Shown here in pieces: positions 26,628 to 35,854 of a DNA stretch of 64,000 nt. The DNA comes from Leptolyngbya sp. O-77. GTDB lineage: Bacteria > Cyanobacteriota > Cyanobacteriia > Elainellales > Elainellaceae. The DNA lies in NCBI RefSeq assembly GCF_001548395.1, contig NZ_AP017367.1:4997001-5061000 (forward strand), in the 5' to 3' direction. The translations under genes and the position numbers were made by a program. Every line of letters starts with the position of its first letter. Positions within the stretch are counted from its first letter, which is position 1. The notes beneath the pieces are model-generated. The model saw nothing but the letters and a program-made list of their open reading frames with translations. It was not told where the DNA came from and searched no databases.

Positions 26628-27221
26628 ATGACGTTTATCCAAAAGCTGACCTTTGCCGACTATCTCGCTCTGGAAGACTCTGCGCGAGAAGAGAAATCGG
26701 AATTGATTAATGGAGAACTGATCGCCTTGCCACCGGAAGCCTGGCTAAACAACGACATTGCCATGTTTTTGTTCTTGCAACTGGTGGCGATCGGGGTTCC
26801 GTTTCAGCGCGTGAAGGTGCATAGCTGCGAGTTGCAAACGCCAGTTCTGGAAGCCGGGGATGCGGCAAATCGCTATCCCGATTTGGTGGTGGTCGAGCCA
26901 GTGCATCGCGCCAATCCCGACCAGCGGATGACGATCACACTGGAGATGCCGCCGCTGCTGTGGGTGATGGAGGTGGTCAGTCCAGGCAAAACAAACCGCG
27001 ATCGCGATTACATTCGCAAGCGGGCGCAGTATGCGGCAGTGGGCATTCCCGAATATGTGATCGTTGACCCGCCGGAGCAGGCGGCGCTGGTGCTGCGGCT
27101 AGAGCAGGGGGAATATATCGAAGCGGGACGCTACACGGGCGAGTGCCCCCTCCAGTCGCCTACGTTCCCCGCGCTGAACCTGACCGCAGCCCAGATCCTC
27201 AGCGCTGGGCAAGACGGCTGA
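26628..27221 (+). CDS. Uma2-family putative nuclease, tandem copy 1
   Basis: 197 residues (DUF820/Uma2, PD-(D/E)xK nuclease superfamily). Seen: KLTFADYLALEDS, ELINGELIALPPE with the N-terminal Glu, RYPDLVVVEP with the catalytic-type Asp, VMEVVSPGKTNRDRDYIRKR and GIPEYVIVDP. The start at ATG 26628 is preferred over upstream frames because GGAGG lies before it and because copies 2 and 3 begin at the same place. Its 3' half and the following intergenic bases are almost identical to those of copy 2, while the central block (about residues 40-95) differs. It is the most diverged of the three just after LEDS. Family function is unproven. Confidence 0.85.
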   Translation: MTFIQKLTFADYLALEDSAREEKSELINGELIALPPEAWLNNDIAMFLFLQLVAIGVPFQRVKVHSCELQTPVLEAGDAANRYPDLVVVEPVHRANPDQRMTITLEMPPLLWVMEVVSPGKTNRDRDYIRKRAQYAAVGIPEYVIVDPPEQAALVLRLEQGEYIEAGRYTGECPLQSPTFPALNLTAAQILSAGQDG

Positions 27222-27266
27222 CCGCGTGTAAAGCAGGTAAAGCAGATAACCAGGAGGGCGATCGCC

Positions 27267-27860
27267 ATGACGTTTACCCAAAAGCTGACCTTTGCCGACT
27301 ATCTCGCTCTGGAAGACACGGGCATCGAGGGACGCGCCGAACTGATCGAGGGAGAACTGATCGCCTTGCCACCGGAATCCAGAATCAACACCGAAATTGC
27401 AACCTTTGTTTTCTCATCGCTACTGGCGATCGCCATTCCGCATTATTTGCTGAAGCTCTATTCCTGCGAGGTGCAAACGCCTGTGCTGGAACCCAGAGAT
27501 GCGGCCAATCGGTATCCCGACCTAGTGCTGATTCGAGAGGAACACCGAGCCTTGTGCGATCGCCGCATGACCATTACGCTGGAGATGCCGCCGCCGCTGT
27601 GGGTGATGGAGGTGGTCAGTCCAGGGAAAACAAACCGCGATCGCGATTACATTCGCAAGCGGGCGCAGTATGCGGCAGTGGGCATTCCCGAATATGTGAT
27701 CGTTGACCCGCCGGAGCAGACGGTGCTGGTGCTGCGGCTAGAGCAGGGGGAATATATCGAAGCGGGACGCTACACGGGCGAGTGCCCCCTCCAGTCGCCT
27801 ACGTTCCCCGCGCTGAACCTGACCGCAGCCCAGATCCTCAGCGCTGGGCAAGACGGCTGA
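27267..27860 (+). CDS. Uma2-family putative nuclease, tandem copy 2
   Basis: 197 residues. It begins exactly 639 bases after copy 1 with the same MTFTQKLTFADYLALED start, preceded by AGGAGGGCGATCGCC, a strong ribosome-binding site that includes a HIP1 octamer. Domain motifs: AELIEGELIALPPE, RYPDLVLIREEHR, EMPPPLWVMEVVSPGKTNRD and YAAVGIPEYVIVDPPEQ. The bases 27724-27939 repeat 27085-27300 without a visible difference, linking this gene to copy 1 at its 3' end and to copy 3 at its 5' end. The centre is unique. This is a sign of recent tandem duplication with later exchange. Confidence 0.85.
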   Translation: MTFTQKLTFADYLALEDTGIEGRAELIEGELIALPPESRINTEIATFVFSSLLAIAIPHYLLKLYSCEVQTPVLEPRDAANRYPDLVLIREEHRALCDRRMTITLEMPPPLWVMEVVSPGKTNRDRDYIRKRAQYAAVGIPEYVIVDPPEQTVLVLRLEQGEYIEAGRYTGECPLQSPTFPALNLTAAQILSAGQDG

Positions 27861-27905
27861 CCGCGTGTAAAGCAGGTAAAGCAGATAACCAGGAGGGCGA
27901 TCGCC

Positions 27906-28493
27906 ATGACGTTTACCCAAAAGCTGACCTTTGCCGACTATCTGGCGCTGGAGGACACAGGCATTGAAGGACGCGCCGAACTGATCGAGGGAGAACTGAT
28001 CGCCTTGCCACCGGAAGCTGGATTAAATCTGGACATTGCTGCGTTTGTTTACATAGCGCTGGTCGGGCTGGGGATTCCATACCCGCTCATCCAAATGGGA
28101 CGATGCGAGGTGCAAACACCCGTTCTCGCGCCCAAGGATGCGGCAAATCGGTTTCCCGATCTGGTCGTGCTGCGGCCAGAGCATCGCGCCCTGACTCGCC
28201 AACGCATGACCATCACGCTGGAGATGCCGCCGCCGCTGTGGGTGATGGAGGTGGTCAGTCCGGGCAAAACAAACCGCGATCGCGACTATGTTCGCAAGCG
28301 GGCGCAATATGCGGCAGTGGGCATTCCCGAATATGTGATCGTTGACCCGCCGGAGCAGACGGTGCTGGTGCTGCGGCTGGAAAATGGCGAATATGTTGAA
28401 GCAGGACGCTATGCAGGCGATCGCCGCATTGAGTCACCCACGTTCCCCGCGCTCGACCTGACCGCAGCGCAAATTCTCAGCGCGGGGCAGTAG
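27906..28493 (+). CDS. Uma2-family putative nuclease, tandem copy 3
   Basis: 195 residues, again 639 bases after the previous start. The first 37 residues match copy 2 apart from silent changes. The centre (AGLNLDIAAFVYIALVGLGI, RFPDLVVLRPEHRA) and the last 40 residues (ENGEYVEAGRYAGDRRIESP) diverge, so this copy is probably the original end of the array. It ends 19 bases before the convergent sucrose-phosphatase gene. The acidic and Ser/Lys residues of the PD-(D/E)xK-like site are retained, as in the other two. Confidence 0.85.
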   Translation: MTFTQKLTFADYLALEDTGIEGRAELIEGELIALPPEAGLNLDIAAFVYIALVGLGIPYPLIQMGRCEVQTPVLAPKDAANRFPDLVVLRPEHRALTRQRMTITLEMPPPLWVMEVVSPGKTNRDRDYVRKRAQYAAVGIPEYVIVDPPEQTVLVLRLENGEYVEAGRYAGDRRIESPTFPALDLTAAQILSAGQ

Positions 28494-28512
28494 CCCTGCC
28501 GTCAACCCAGCG

Positions 28513-29256
28513 TTACAAAAAGCCGAAATAGCCCAGCCCTTCCAGAATGCCAGCGGCGCAGTGTCCGTCTGCCAGATAGCGATGCGGCGCGAGGTTTTCC
28601 TGATGCCACTGGCGCAATTCGGGCATGGCGTTGCCCACGATGATGCCGCGCTCTTCGCCCATCGCAAACATCGACAGGTCGTTGCCCGAATCGCCACAGG
28701 CCACGGTGCGCTCTGGCTCAAAGCCCCACTGCTGCCGCAAAAACACCATCGCTAGCCCTTTGTTGGCGCTTTGGGGCAAGATGTCGAGGTGGCGGCCGCC
28801 GCTGTAGACCAGGTTGATTTGCAGCCCTTGGGACTGGAGGGCAGATTCTAGCTCAGGCAGCAAATCAGGGGCGATCGCCGCATCCAGAAAATAGCTCGCC
28901 TTAAACTCGTTTTGCTCCTCTGCGGGCTGAAGCTCCAGATCGGCAAAGTGCGCGACTGTAGACAGAACGCGATCGCGCGACCAGCCATCACTCAGCTTTT
29001 CCCACCAGAGGGAATCGGGGCTGCCGTCGGGATAGGTGATGGCCGTGCCGACCCCTGTGACTACGGCATCCGGGGGCAGCAGGGGCTTTTCCGTCAGGAG
29101 TTGCTGATACAGCGAGGGCGATCGCCCCGTCGAGTAGACAATCTTGGTGTCGTGGGTGCGGCGATGCCAATCGAGCGCCTCGTTGAGCTGCGCCATTGCT
29201 TCATCATCGCCTACCAGCGTATGATCCAGGTCGGTAATGAATAAAAACTGCGTCAC
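28513..29256 (-). CDS. spp: Sucrose-phosphate phosphatase
   Basis: 247 residues, HAD superfamily. The nucleophile motif I is ITDLDHTLVGDD, motif II is VYSTGRSPSLYQQLL, and motif IV is VACGDSGNDLSMF. The cap region has the family sequence VVTGVGTAITYPDG and SGGRHLDILPQSANKGLAM, where the Lys is motif III. It hydrolyses sucrose 6-phosphate to sucrose, the last step of sucrose synthesis, often an osmolyte in cyanobacteria. No sucrose-phosphate synthase gene is adjacent, so the step before must be encoded elsewhere. The fructokinase-like gene at 4023 would act on the product of sucrose breakdown. Confidence 0.9.
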   Translation of the reverse strand: MTQFLFITDLDHTLVGDDEAMAQLNEALDWHRRTHDTKIVYSTGRSPSLYQQLLTEKPLLPPDAVVTGVGTAITYPDGSPDSLWWEKLSDGWSRDRVLSTVAHFADLELQPAEEQNEFKASYFLDAAIAPDLLPELESALQSQGLQINLVYSGGRHLDILPQSANKGLAMVFLRQQWGFEPERTVACGDSGNDLSMFAMGEERGIIVGNAMPELRQWHQENLAPHRYLADGHCAAGILEGLGYFGFL

Positions 29257-29468
29257 GACTCCTCTATCCTCCGGGGTTGACCGCTCCTACCATAGCTCGA
29301 AGCGGGAATACTATTAAGATAAGCGGCGCACATCGCTTTCCTCCTCATCCTTTCAGCAGAAAAAACCGTGTAAAAGCCAAGTCAAACGCCAGAAGTTCTG
29401 CCTAGCCACCCCCTGGATGCTGGGCTGGCAAAACCCAGTTTGCTCGATCAGCCCGCAGCGAGACCCTA

Positions 29469-30878
29469 ATGCAGCAAAGAGACGTTTCTCACGAGTCCAA
29501 TCGCGACTCTTCTGTTTCAGAATTCACATTCGCCAAGCCAGAGCTAATCCAAGAAGAGTCTGCTGACGGGTTGGATCAAGCACCACAGGTCATTGGGCAA
29601 GGTTCAGAGATTAGGCCCGGATTGCAGTCTATTCAGGATTTTTGGCGATCGCTCCAGACGGGTAGCTTGGCAAACGCCGTGCTGCGCTATTTCGATCGCC
29701 ATTTATACCCCCAACTTTCGATTGCTGACCGGGTTGAAAAAGTGGACGCGGCATCTTCGCCTGCCCCTGCTGATGTGCAAGCTGATGTCCAAACGGAGGC
29801 TGAGCAGGCCTCCCGCCAGATGCTCCACGCTGCCGATTCGGATCAGCCCAAAGCCTCCAGTGGGTTCCGCGCTAAAGTAGTGCAAACCTTTGGGCGATTG
29901 CCCCGCTTGCAGGCCAATGCTCCTGTGCCCCTGTGCTGGGCCGCGACGACGCTGCGGCAGCCCTACGCAAATCTGGGCGATGCGCTCAGCCCGGTGATCG
30001 TCAGTGCGCTATCGGGCTTGCCGATTGTGCATCAGCGGTTCGACTCGGCTTCCGAGCGTCTGGCCAGCGTGGGCACGATTGGGCACGGGCTAAAGAACGG
30101 TTCGGTTCACCTCTGGGGCACGGGCATCGACGGCAAGCGGCATCCTTACCACCGCCACCTGACGTACTATGAGCGGCCGGAAAATACAGAATTTACGATT
30201 CACGCGCTGCGCGGCCCCTTTAGCGCCAGAGTGTTTGAAAAGCAGGGCATTCCAGTGACCGATGCCTACGGCGACCCGGTGATGCTGTTGCCCAAGATCA
30301 TGTCTCCTGCCGCCGAAAAGACCCACGAACTGGGCATCGTGGTACATATTTCTGAACTGCGCGAGCTGAAAGACGGGGCTGCGGTGCGAAACGATCTGGG
30401 GCGCTACTACATTCCCGAAGACCTGCGCGATGCGGTGAAAATCATCACCACGCTCACCGATGCCAACCTGACGGCGCTGGAAGACCGCGTGCGGGAAATG
30501 ACCGCCTGCAAGCGCATCCTCAGCACTAGCCTGCATGGATTGGTGATTGCTGAAACCTATGGCATTCCTTGCGCCTACTTTCGCCCGTTTGGGCGGGGCC
30601 CGCTCCAGGTGGATTTGATGGACGAGCAGGTGTTTCTCGACCATCGCGTGCGCGACTACTACGCAGGCATGGGGCTAAAGACGCTGCAAATCTTTTGCCG
30701 CGAACGCAAGCGCCCGACCAACTGGGAACGGGCGATCGCCGCGATTGACCGCATCTGGCAGCCCGTCGAGTGGTCGCCCCAGCGCTTGCTGGAGGCCTTT
30801 CCCCTGCCCCTGGCGGTGAATCCAATGGAGGTCGAAACGTTGGGCGATCGCGCTTTGCTAGAGCGCATCCGATTGTAA
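29469..30878 (+). CDS. Polysaccharide pyruvyl transferase family protein
   Basis: 469 residues. The first ~150 are low in structure with acidic/Ala-rich segments. The C-terminal domain has the family pattern: YANLGDALSPVIVSALSGLP at the start, VHLWGTGIDGKRHP, ALRGPFSARVFEKQGIPVTD with YGDPVMLLP, and the hallmark ILSTSLHGLVIAETYGIPCA. Enzymes of this family transfer pyruvate ketals from phosphoenolpyruvate to sugars of exopolysaccharide, or act as related glycosyl-type transferases. The sequence fits the surface polysaccharide genes at 20-25 kb, though it is not in the same operon. The exact acceptor is unknown. A 13-bp tandem starts right at its stop codon. Confidence 0.8.
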   Translation: MQQRDVSHESNRDSSVSEFTFAKPELIQEESADGLDQAPQVIGQGSEIRPGLQSIQDFWRSLQTGSLANAVLRYFDRHLYPQLSIADRVEKVDAASSPAPADVQADVQTEAEQASRQMLHAADSDQPKASSGFRAKVVQTFGRLPRLQANAPVPLCWAATTLRQPYANLGDALSPVIVSALSGLPIVHQRFDSASERLASVGTIGHGLKNGSVHLWGTGIDGKRHPYHRHLTYYERPENTEFTIHALRGPFSARVFEKQGIPVTDAYGDPVMLLPKIMSPAAEKTHELGIVVHISELRELKDGAAVRNDLGRYYIPEDLRDAVKIITTLTDANLTALEDRVREMTACKRILSTSLHGLVIAETYGIPCAYFRPFGRGPLQVDLMDEQVFLDHRVRDYYAGMGLKTLQIFCRERKRPTNWERAIAAIDRIWQPVEWSPQRLLEAFPLPLAVNPMEVETLGDRALLERIRL

Positions 30879-30910
30879 AAACGCGAATTAAAAACGCGAA
30901 TTAAAAACGC
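30877..30910. repeat. 13-bp tandem repeat
   Basis: AAAAACGCGAATT occurs twice in register (30877-30889, 30890-30902) followed by a partial third unit, AAAAACGC. It overlaps the last bases of the pyruvyl transferase stop codon. Confidence 0.8.
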
Positions 30911-30924
30911 TACAAAAATGCAAA

Positions 30925-30947
30925 GCAAGCGGGCACTGCCCGCTTGC
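30925..30947. terminator. Strong hairpin between convergent genes
   Basis: GCAAGCGGGC-ACT-GCCCGCTTGC is a perfect 10-bp stem with a 3-base loop, 47 bases after the pyruvyl transferase stop and before the ilvB stop. T-rich sequence follows about 4-25 bases later (CTTTCCCCTTGCTTGTTTTC). It is a likely terminator for one or both genes. A repeat of TTAGAGCTGCTTTC-like words follows (30971-31005). Confidence 0.65.
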
Positions 30948-30999
30948 CTGCTTTCCCCTTGCTTGTTTTCTTAGAGCTGCTCTCTTTAGAGCTGCTTTC

Positions 31000-32921
31000 T
31001 TAGAGCTTCGTACCGCAATTTGGACAGAAATTATTGTCTGGCTGGTTCTCTGTGCCGCAGCGATTGCAGACTACAAGCGCCTGCTCTGGCTCTGCCTTGG
31101 GGCGTTCCGGCAGACCGATCATCTGCGAGTTGCTCTTGCCGGGGGCCACCATTGGGTAACAGTTCTCGTTGCGATTCACCTGCACATCCATCAGCACCGG
31201 GCCAGGATGGGCAAGCATTTCGGCGATCGCCCCTGCCAGTTCCTCACGACTGTGAACCACCATCCCTTTCACACCATAGGCCTCAGCCAGCTTCACAAAA
31301 TCCGGCATACTCGGCTTCATTTCCGAAGAAGAGTAGCGCTCCTCGTAGAAGGTTTCCTGCCACTGGCGCACCATGCCCTGCCAACCGTTGTTGATAATTA
31401 CCGTCTTGGCAGCAATGCCATACTGTGCCAGCGTGCCTAGCTCCTGAATATTCATCTGGATGCTGGCATCACCGCTGATGCAGATTACCTGCTCCTCTGG
31501 CAAAGCCATTTTCACGCCCATCGCCGCAGGCATTCCAAAGCCCATCGTGCCCAGCCCTGCGCTAGAGATCCACTTGCGCGGCCCCGTCTTGAGGAACTGC
31601 GCCGCCCACATTTGGTGCTGACCCACATCAGTCGTGTAGTAGGCATCGGGCGCTTGCCGACCCACTTCTACAATCACCTCCTGAGGCGACAGCATATCTG
31701 GATACTGGGGCACTACCAGCGGATAGTCGCGTTTCCAGCGGTCAATGCGGGCCAGCCACTCCCGCGTCTGGTGTGGGTTAGGAGCAACGCTGCTTTCCAC
31801 ATCACGCCGCAGCAAATCCGTCAGCACATGGCGCACATCACCCACAATAGGAACCTCTGGCGCACGATTCTTGCCGACTTCTGCTGGGTCTACGTCGATG
31901 TGAATGACCTTGGCGCGAGAGGCAAACTCATCCAACTTGCCCGTCACTCGGTCGTCAAAGCGGGCCCCCACGGCAATCAGCAGGTCACACTCGCTGACGG
32001 CGTAGTTCGCGTAGGCCGTGCCGTGCATTCCCAGCATCCCCACCGACAGCGGATGATGCTCGTCGAACGCGCCCTTGCCCATTAGCGTCGTCGTGACGGG
32101 CAACCGGAACCGCTCCGCCAACGCATGAACCTCCGCATGGGCATCTGCCGTAATCGCGCCGCCGCCGACATAAAGGAGCGGCTGCTTCGCCTCGCGAATC
32201 AGCTTCAGCGCCTTGAGAACCTGGTTTGGATTGCCGCGCACAGTGGGGCGATAGCCCGGCAGTTTCACGCTTCCTGGCTCAACGGGCAGATAGTCAAATG
32301 CTTCTAGCCCCACATCCTTGGGCACGTCAATCAGCACCGGACCGGGACGACCAGAGCGGGCAATGTAGAAGGCTTCTGCCACGATCCGCGCCATATCTTT
32401 GGGATCGCGCACGACGTAGGAATGCTTCACGATCGGCAGCGTAATGCCAAAGATGTCGGTTTCCTGGAAGGCATCTGTGCCGATCGCGCTGCGAGAGACT
32501 TGCCCCGTCACCACCACCAGCGGAATCGAGTCCATCTGCGCCGTGGCAATGCCCGTGACCAGGTTGGGTCGCGCCCGGGGCCAGACGTACCAAAGCACAC
32601 GCCGACTTTCCCTGTAGCGCGAGCATAGGCATCAGCGGCATGGGACGCACCCTGCTCATGGCGCACCAGAATATGGCGGAGTGCGCCCGTCTGCTCAAAG
32701 CGGTACAGTTCGTCATAAATCGGCAGAATCGCGCCGCCGGGATAGCCAAAAATATGCTGAACCCCGTGCCGTACCAGGCTGTCCATCAGAGCGTAGGCAC
32801 CAGTGGCCCGAATGGGCGCAGCAAGGGGGGGTGCAGAAACACGAGCGGCGGAAGCGACCTTGGACGGATCGGGCAGAAGTTCTCGCATAGCTAGGCTTTC
32901 TATCTGTATCGATTGATGCAT
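31000..32921 (-). CDS. ilvB: Acetolactate synthase large subunit, frameshifted as read, with C-terminal zinc ribbon
   Basis: Read through two single-base insertions the gene encodes about 639 residues. The N-terminal part has GAYALMDSLVRHGVQHIFGY, PGGAILPIYDELYRFE and the catalytic Glu in HILVRHEQGASHAADAYARA. At SGPG the frame is lost: CCCGGGCG has one extra G and GACCCAAC one extra C relative to the expected SGPGATNLVTGIATAQMDS. The second frame then runs to the end, with the FAD/ThDP-binding parts (GMPAAMGVKMALPEEQVICI, SGDASIQMNIQELGT, NNGWQGMVRQWQETFYEERY). It makes acetolactate/acetohydroxybutyrate for branched amino acids. The last ~25 residues, VCNRCGTENQPDNNFCPNCG, form a two-CxxC zinc ribbon absent from most orthologues. 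Listed as a CDS because the pathway is essential. Confidence 0.88.
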
Positions 32922-33337
32922 AAGACCGGATATCCCAGTCTAGTTCTGATGTTGCAATCCTGTCGAGTGACCTGAGCAGGTGATTTTTGAGGATTTTCTG
33001 GGGATCAATATAGACTCGGTTCTAAAAGGGTTAGCAATCTCTGAAAGTGCCGTCGAAGACCGCTCATCGGGGCGATCGCCCCCGCCTTGGCTCATCTGCT
33101 CCGTAGATCCGTTCTACCGCCGCTGAACAGCGACTTTTCACGATGCTCAGCGGTTCCAAGAGCAATGTTTGAAACCTGTTTTGAGGGCGTTTTTTTAAGC
33201 ATTTACCGCTTATTTTCGAGCGTGCCAAATTCCATTAAATTTGGCGACAACCTGTCAAGGATTGGTGACTATTGTAACGATTGGAAACCTTTCCGCATTT
33301 GGGGATTGGAGTTGGGGATTGGAGTTGGGGATTGGAG
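32922..33337. other. Intergenic region upstream of ilvB
   Basis: About 415 bases with no supported gene. It contains the ilvB promoter region and, at 33299-33337, three perfect copies of the 13-bp unit TTGGGGATTGGAG that abut the reconstructed selO stop codon. No leader peptide or riboswitch fold was recognised. Confidence 0.4.
33299..33337. repeat. 13-bp tandem repeat, three units
   Basis: TTGGGGATTGGAG is repeated at 33299, 33312 and 33325 without differences. A related 14-bp array, GGAGTTTGGATTGG, is at 42071. Both are built from GGATTGG and GGAG words. Confidence 0.85.
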
Positions 33338-34830
33338 TTATGGCAGGGGCGGCTCAACAGAGGAGCGAATACGCCGAAGAAGCGTGTTGAATGGCTCCCA
33401 ATCGTCCAATTCGGCGATCGCCCCCCACACGGCTTCAATTTCTGAACGGATAATCACCAAAATCGGGTTGTGCCGCGCCAGTCGCGCCTTCACCTCGGTC
33501 AAGGCTGTTTCAGGGATGTGGTTCAGCGCCCCGGTGATAGGCGAGTCGCCACGCCCTTGAAGGTGCTTTCCAGCGCGTCGGCATTGCTAGACACCGAGTC
33601 AGTAAAAATCAGCGCCGCATCTGCTCGCCAACTGGGTGAAAAACTGCTCCCGCAGCGCCCGAAAAAAGTCGTGATAGCCAATCTTAGTTGCCTGCAAAAA
33701 ACTGGATCGTCCCGCCCGATTAGCTCATGCCCGATTTCGGTGGGCAACTCGTCGAACCCCAGCTTTTGCAGCATCAGTTGGCTGTAGGCCGCAATGTAGT
33801 GCGTTTCAAACATCGCCAAGCCTGCTTCCAAGTCTGCTGCATCCATCACCTGTTTCAGCGGCTCCTGCAACAGTTCTAGATTCAGCTTGCAAATCCCTGG
33901 CTGGTTGGCGTAGGCGTAGCGCCCCATCTGGTCAAAATAGGCGGCGGTAAAGCGGGGATCAAACCGCTCGATGAAGGCGTAGGGGCCATAGTCAAAGCTT
34001 TCGCCCGTGATGGCCATGTTGTCGGTATTCAGCACCGCATGGCAAAAGCCCGCCGCCATCCACTGGGCCGCCAGTTCTGCCACGCGCTGCACCAATTCGG
34101 CATAAAAGCGGGCATCCCGATCTGGCTCCTGGTTCAGGTGTGCGTAGTAGGTGTCGATGACGTGATCGAGCAGTTTGCGGATCAGGTCAGGGCGTTCGAG
34201 GTAATGCAGCCGCTCGAAGGTGCCAAACCGAATGTGCGATCGCTGCATTCGCACCATCACCGACGAGCGGGTTGGGGATGGCTCATCGCCCCGCCACAGA
34301 GCCTCCCCAGTTTCAATCAAGCTGAGGCAGCGCGACGTTCGCACGCCCATGACGTGCAGCATCTCCGCCGCCAGCACCTCGCGCACGCCGCCCTTCAGCG
34401 TCAGCCGCCCATCGCCGCCGCGAGAATAGGGCGTAGTGCCCGATCCCTTGGTTCCCAGGTCGTACAGGTTGCCGTCTACGCCGCGCACCTGTCCGTATAA
34501 AAAGCCGCGCCCGTCACCCAGATCAGGATTGTAATAGCCGAACTGGTAGCCGTGATAGCGCATCGCCAGCAGCGGAAAGCGTCCTGCAAATTTGCCGAAC
34601 GCTTGGATAAAATGCTCATCTGCGACCTCATCCGAATGAAGCCCTAGGGTTTCAAGTAAGTCATCATTGCGAAACCGGAGAAGATGCTGGGGAAATTGGG
34701 CTGCATCCACGGGATCGGCATAGTCTTCGCCAAGAGATTCAAACGCAGGCTCAAAGTCGAGGGTTAATAGCGGGTTTTCTGACGGATTGTCGGACGTGTT
34801 TTCAGCAGTGTCTACAGGATTAGTCATCAC
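33338..34830 (-). pseudogene. selO: SelO/YdiU family protein adenylyltransferase, broken frame
   Basis: The first ~370 residues are a good SelO: QHLLRFRNDDLLETLGLHSD, GYQFGYYNPDLGDGRGFLYG, DLGTKGSGTTPYSRGGDGRL, VMGVRTSRCLSLIETGEALW, and FCHAVLNTDNMAITGESFDY with the DYGPYAFIERFDP that ends the pseudokinase-like active site. SelO transfers AMP to protein Ser/Thr/Tyr. After DDPVF the frame moves: a T-run (33696-33701 on plus) seems one base short, giving LQATKIGYHDFFRALREQF in another frame. A second run (33639-33643) seems one long, returning to SPSWRADAALIFTDS. A third change near 33552-33560 is needed to reach LNHIPETALTEVKARLARHN and the C-terminus DDWEPFNTLLRRIRSSVEP. Reconstructed length about 497, normal for the family. 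Decay or sequence error cannot be told apart here. Confidence 0.75.
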
Positions 34831-35109
34831 AAAGCGGACTTTGCTTACAAAAGTTAATGGAAAGACGACGAAATTTGAAGGTTCTTTACCTCATTATCCC
34901 CAGTGCAAAGTCCGGCAAACAATTGTCTGATAAAGTTTTTGGCTGATTTTTGGCTTGTTTCTCTGCCGCCACCAGATGAACGACTTGCCACTGCTTTTGT
35001 GAGAGTGTGTTAGGGTTAGGTGGGATTATTTTCGGCTGTGTACTCGCGTGACGAATGGCTCTCCGAATCTAACTCTCTGCAACTTTTTTTGATTCTGGAA
35101 GGAGTCCAA
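34831..35109. promoter_or_regulatory. Long leader upstream of the rbp gene
   Basis: About 280 bases between divergent selO and rbp. Cyanobacterial rbp genes usually have long 5' untranslated leaders involved in cold induction. The length fits, but no specific element was identified. The Shine-Dalgarno GGAAGGAG lies just before the rbp ATG. Confidence 0.35.
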
Positions 35110-35424
35110 ATGTCCATTTACATCGGTAATCTGTCCTACGAGGCAACGCAGGAAGAAATTACCCAAGTTTTTGCTGAATACGGTACGGTAAAGCGCGTTC
35201 AGCTTCCCACCGATCGGGAAACCGGTCGCCCTCGTGGCTTCGGCTTCGTGGAAATGAGTACGGATGCGGAAGAAGAAGCGGCAATCGAAGCGCTGGATGG
35301 CGCAGAGTGGATGGGTCGCGATCTGAAGGTGAACAAGGCCAAGCCTCGCGAAGATCGCTCCTCTGGCGGTAGCTGGGGTGGCAACCGGGGCGGCGGCGGT
35401 GGCAACTTCTCTCGCCGCTACTAG
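35110..35424 (+). CDS. rbp: Cyanobacterial RNA-binding protein with RRM and Gly-rich tail
   Basis: 104 residues. One RRM: RNP2 IYIGNLSYE at residues 3-11 and RNP1 RGFGFVEM about residues 41-48. This is followed by a Gly/Arg/Ser-rich tail (SSGGSWGGNRGGGGGNFSRR). These proteins bind U-rich RNA, resemble eukaryotic glycine-rich proteins, and type I members with a Gly-rich tail are induced by cold. They have also been linked to mRNA localisation near thylakoids. The start ATG 35110 follows GGAAGGAG; a longer frame upstream is not credible. The rpsU gene follows, as known for rbp-rpsU pairs in Anabaena and relatives. Confidence 0.92.
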   Translation: MSIYIGNLSYEATQEEITQVFAEYGTVKRVQLPTDRETGRPRGFGFVEMSTDAEEEAAIEALDGAEWMGRDLKVNKAKPREDRSSGGSWGGNRGGGGGNFSRRY

Positions 35425-35854
35425 ATCTTGCAAAGGTCTGGTTTGTCGTCTTGCATTTTGCCAGGTTTTAACTTGCTGAAGCAGGTTTTTCTGAGCTAGT
35501 TTTTGCGCTAAGGCGCAGCGCAGGTTTCCTAATTTCTAGTATTTGCCTGTTTGCTTGGGGCTGCATGTTGAAGCAAATGTGCAGTTCCAAGCAATTATTT
35601 TTGTCTTTGCAGGTTGTCTTGGTGGGCTGTTTTGGCGGGTTGTCTTTGCAGGTTGTCTTAGCGGGTGATGGGCTTGCTGCTGCAATGGATAACGCCTGTT
35701 ATCTGGGGCGATCGCCCTGTTGCCCTTCAGTGTAGCGTCTACGGTCAGTAACCAGAATCAAGACCAGGATCAAAACAGGGAGAGAAGGATTTTGCAAACA
35801 GGCTGATTGAGATTTTTTCTAAATCTCCAGTCTGAACATTTAAGAGGAGATGGA
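35425..35854. other. Intergenic region rbp-rpsU
   Basis: About 430 bases. It contains a perfect 20-bp direct repeat, TTGTCTTTGCAGGTTGTCTT, at 35601-35620 and 35640-35659, in a stretch built of GGTTGTCTT and GGCGGG words. It probably includes the rpsU leader, since S21 synthesis is regulated in some cyanobacteria. No gene is supported. Confidence 0.5.

Noticed and set aside
33087..33560. Plus-strand frame across the selO 3' end
   Set aside because: Antisense to the reconstructed selO C-terminus (DDWEPFNTLLRRI), with no family features of its own.
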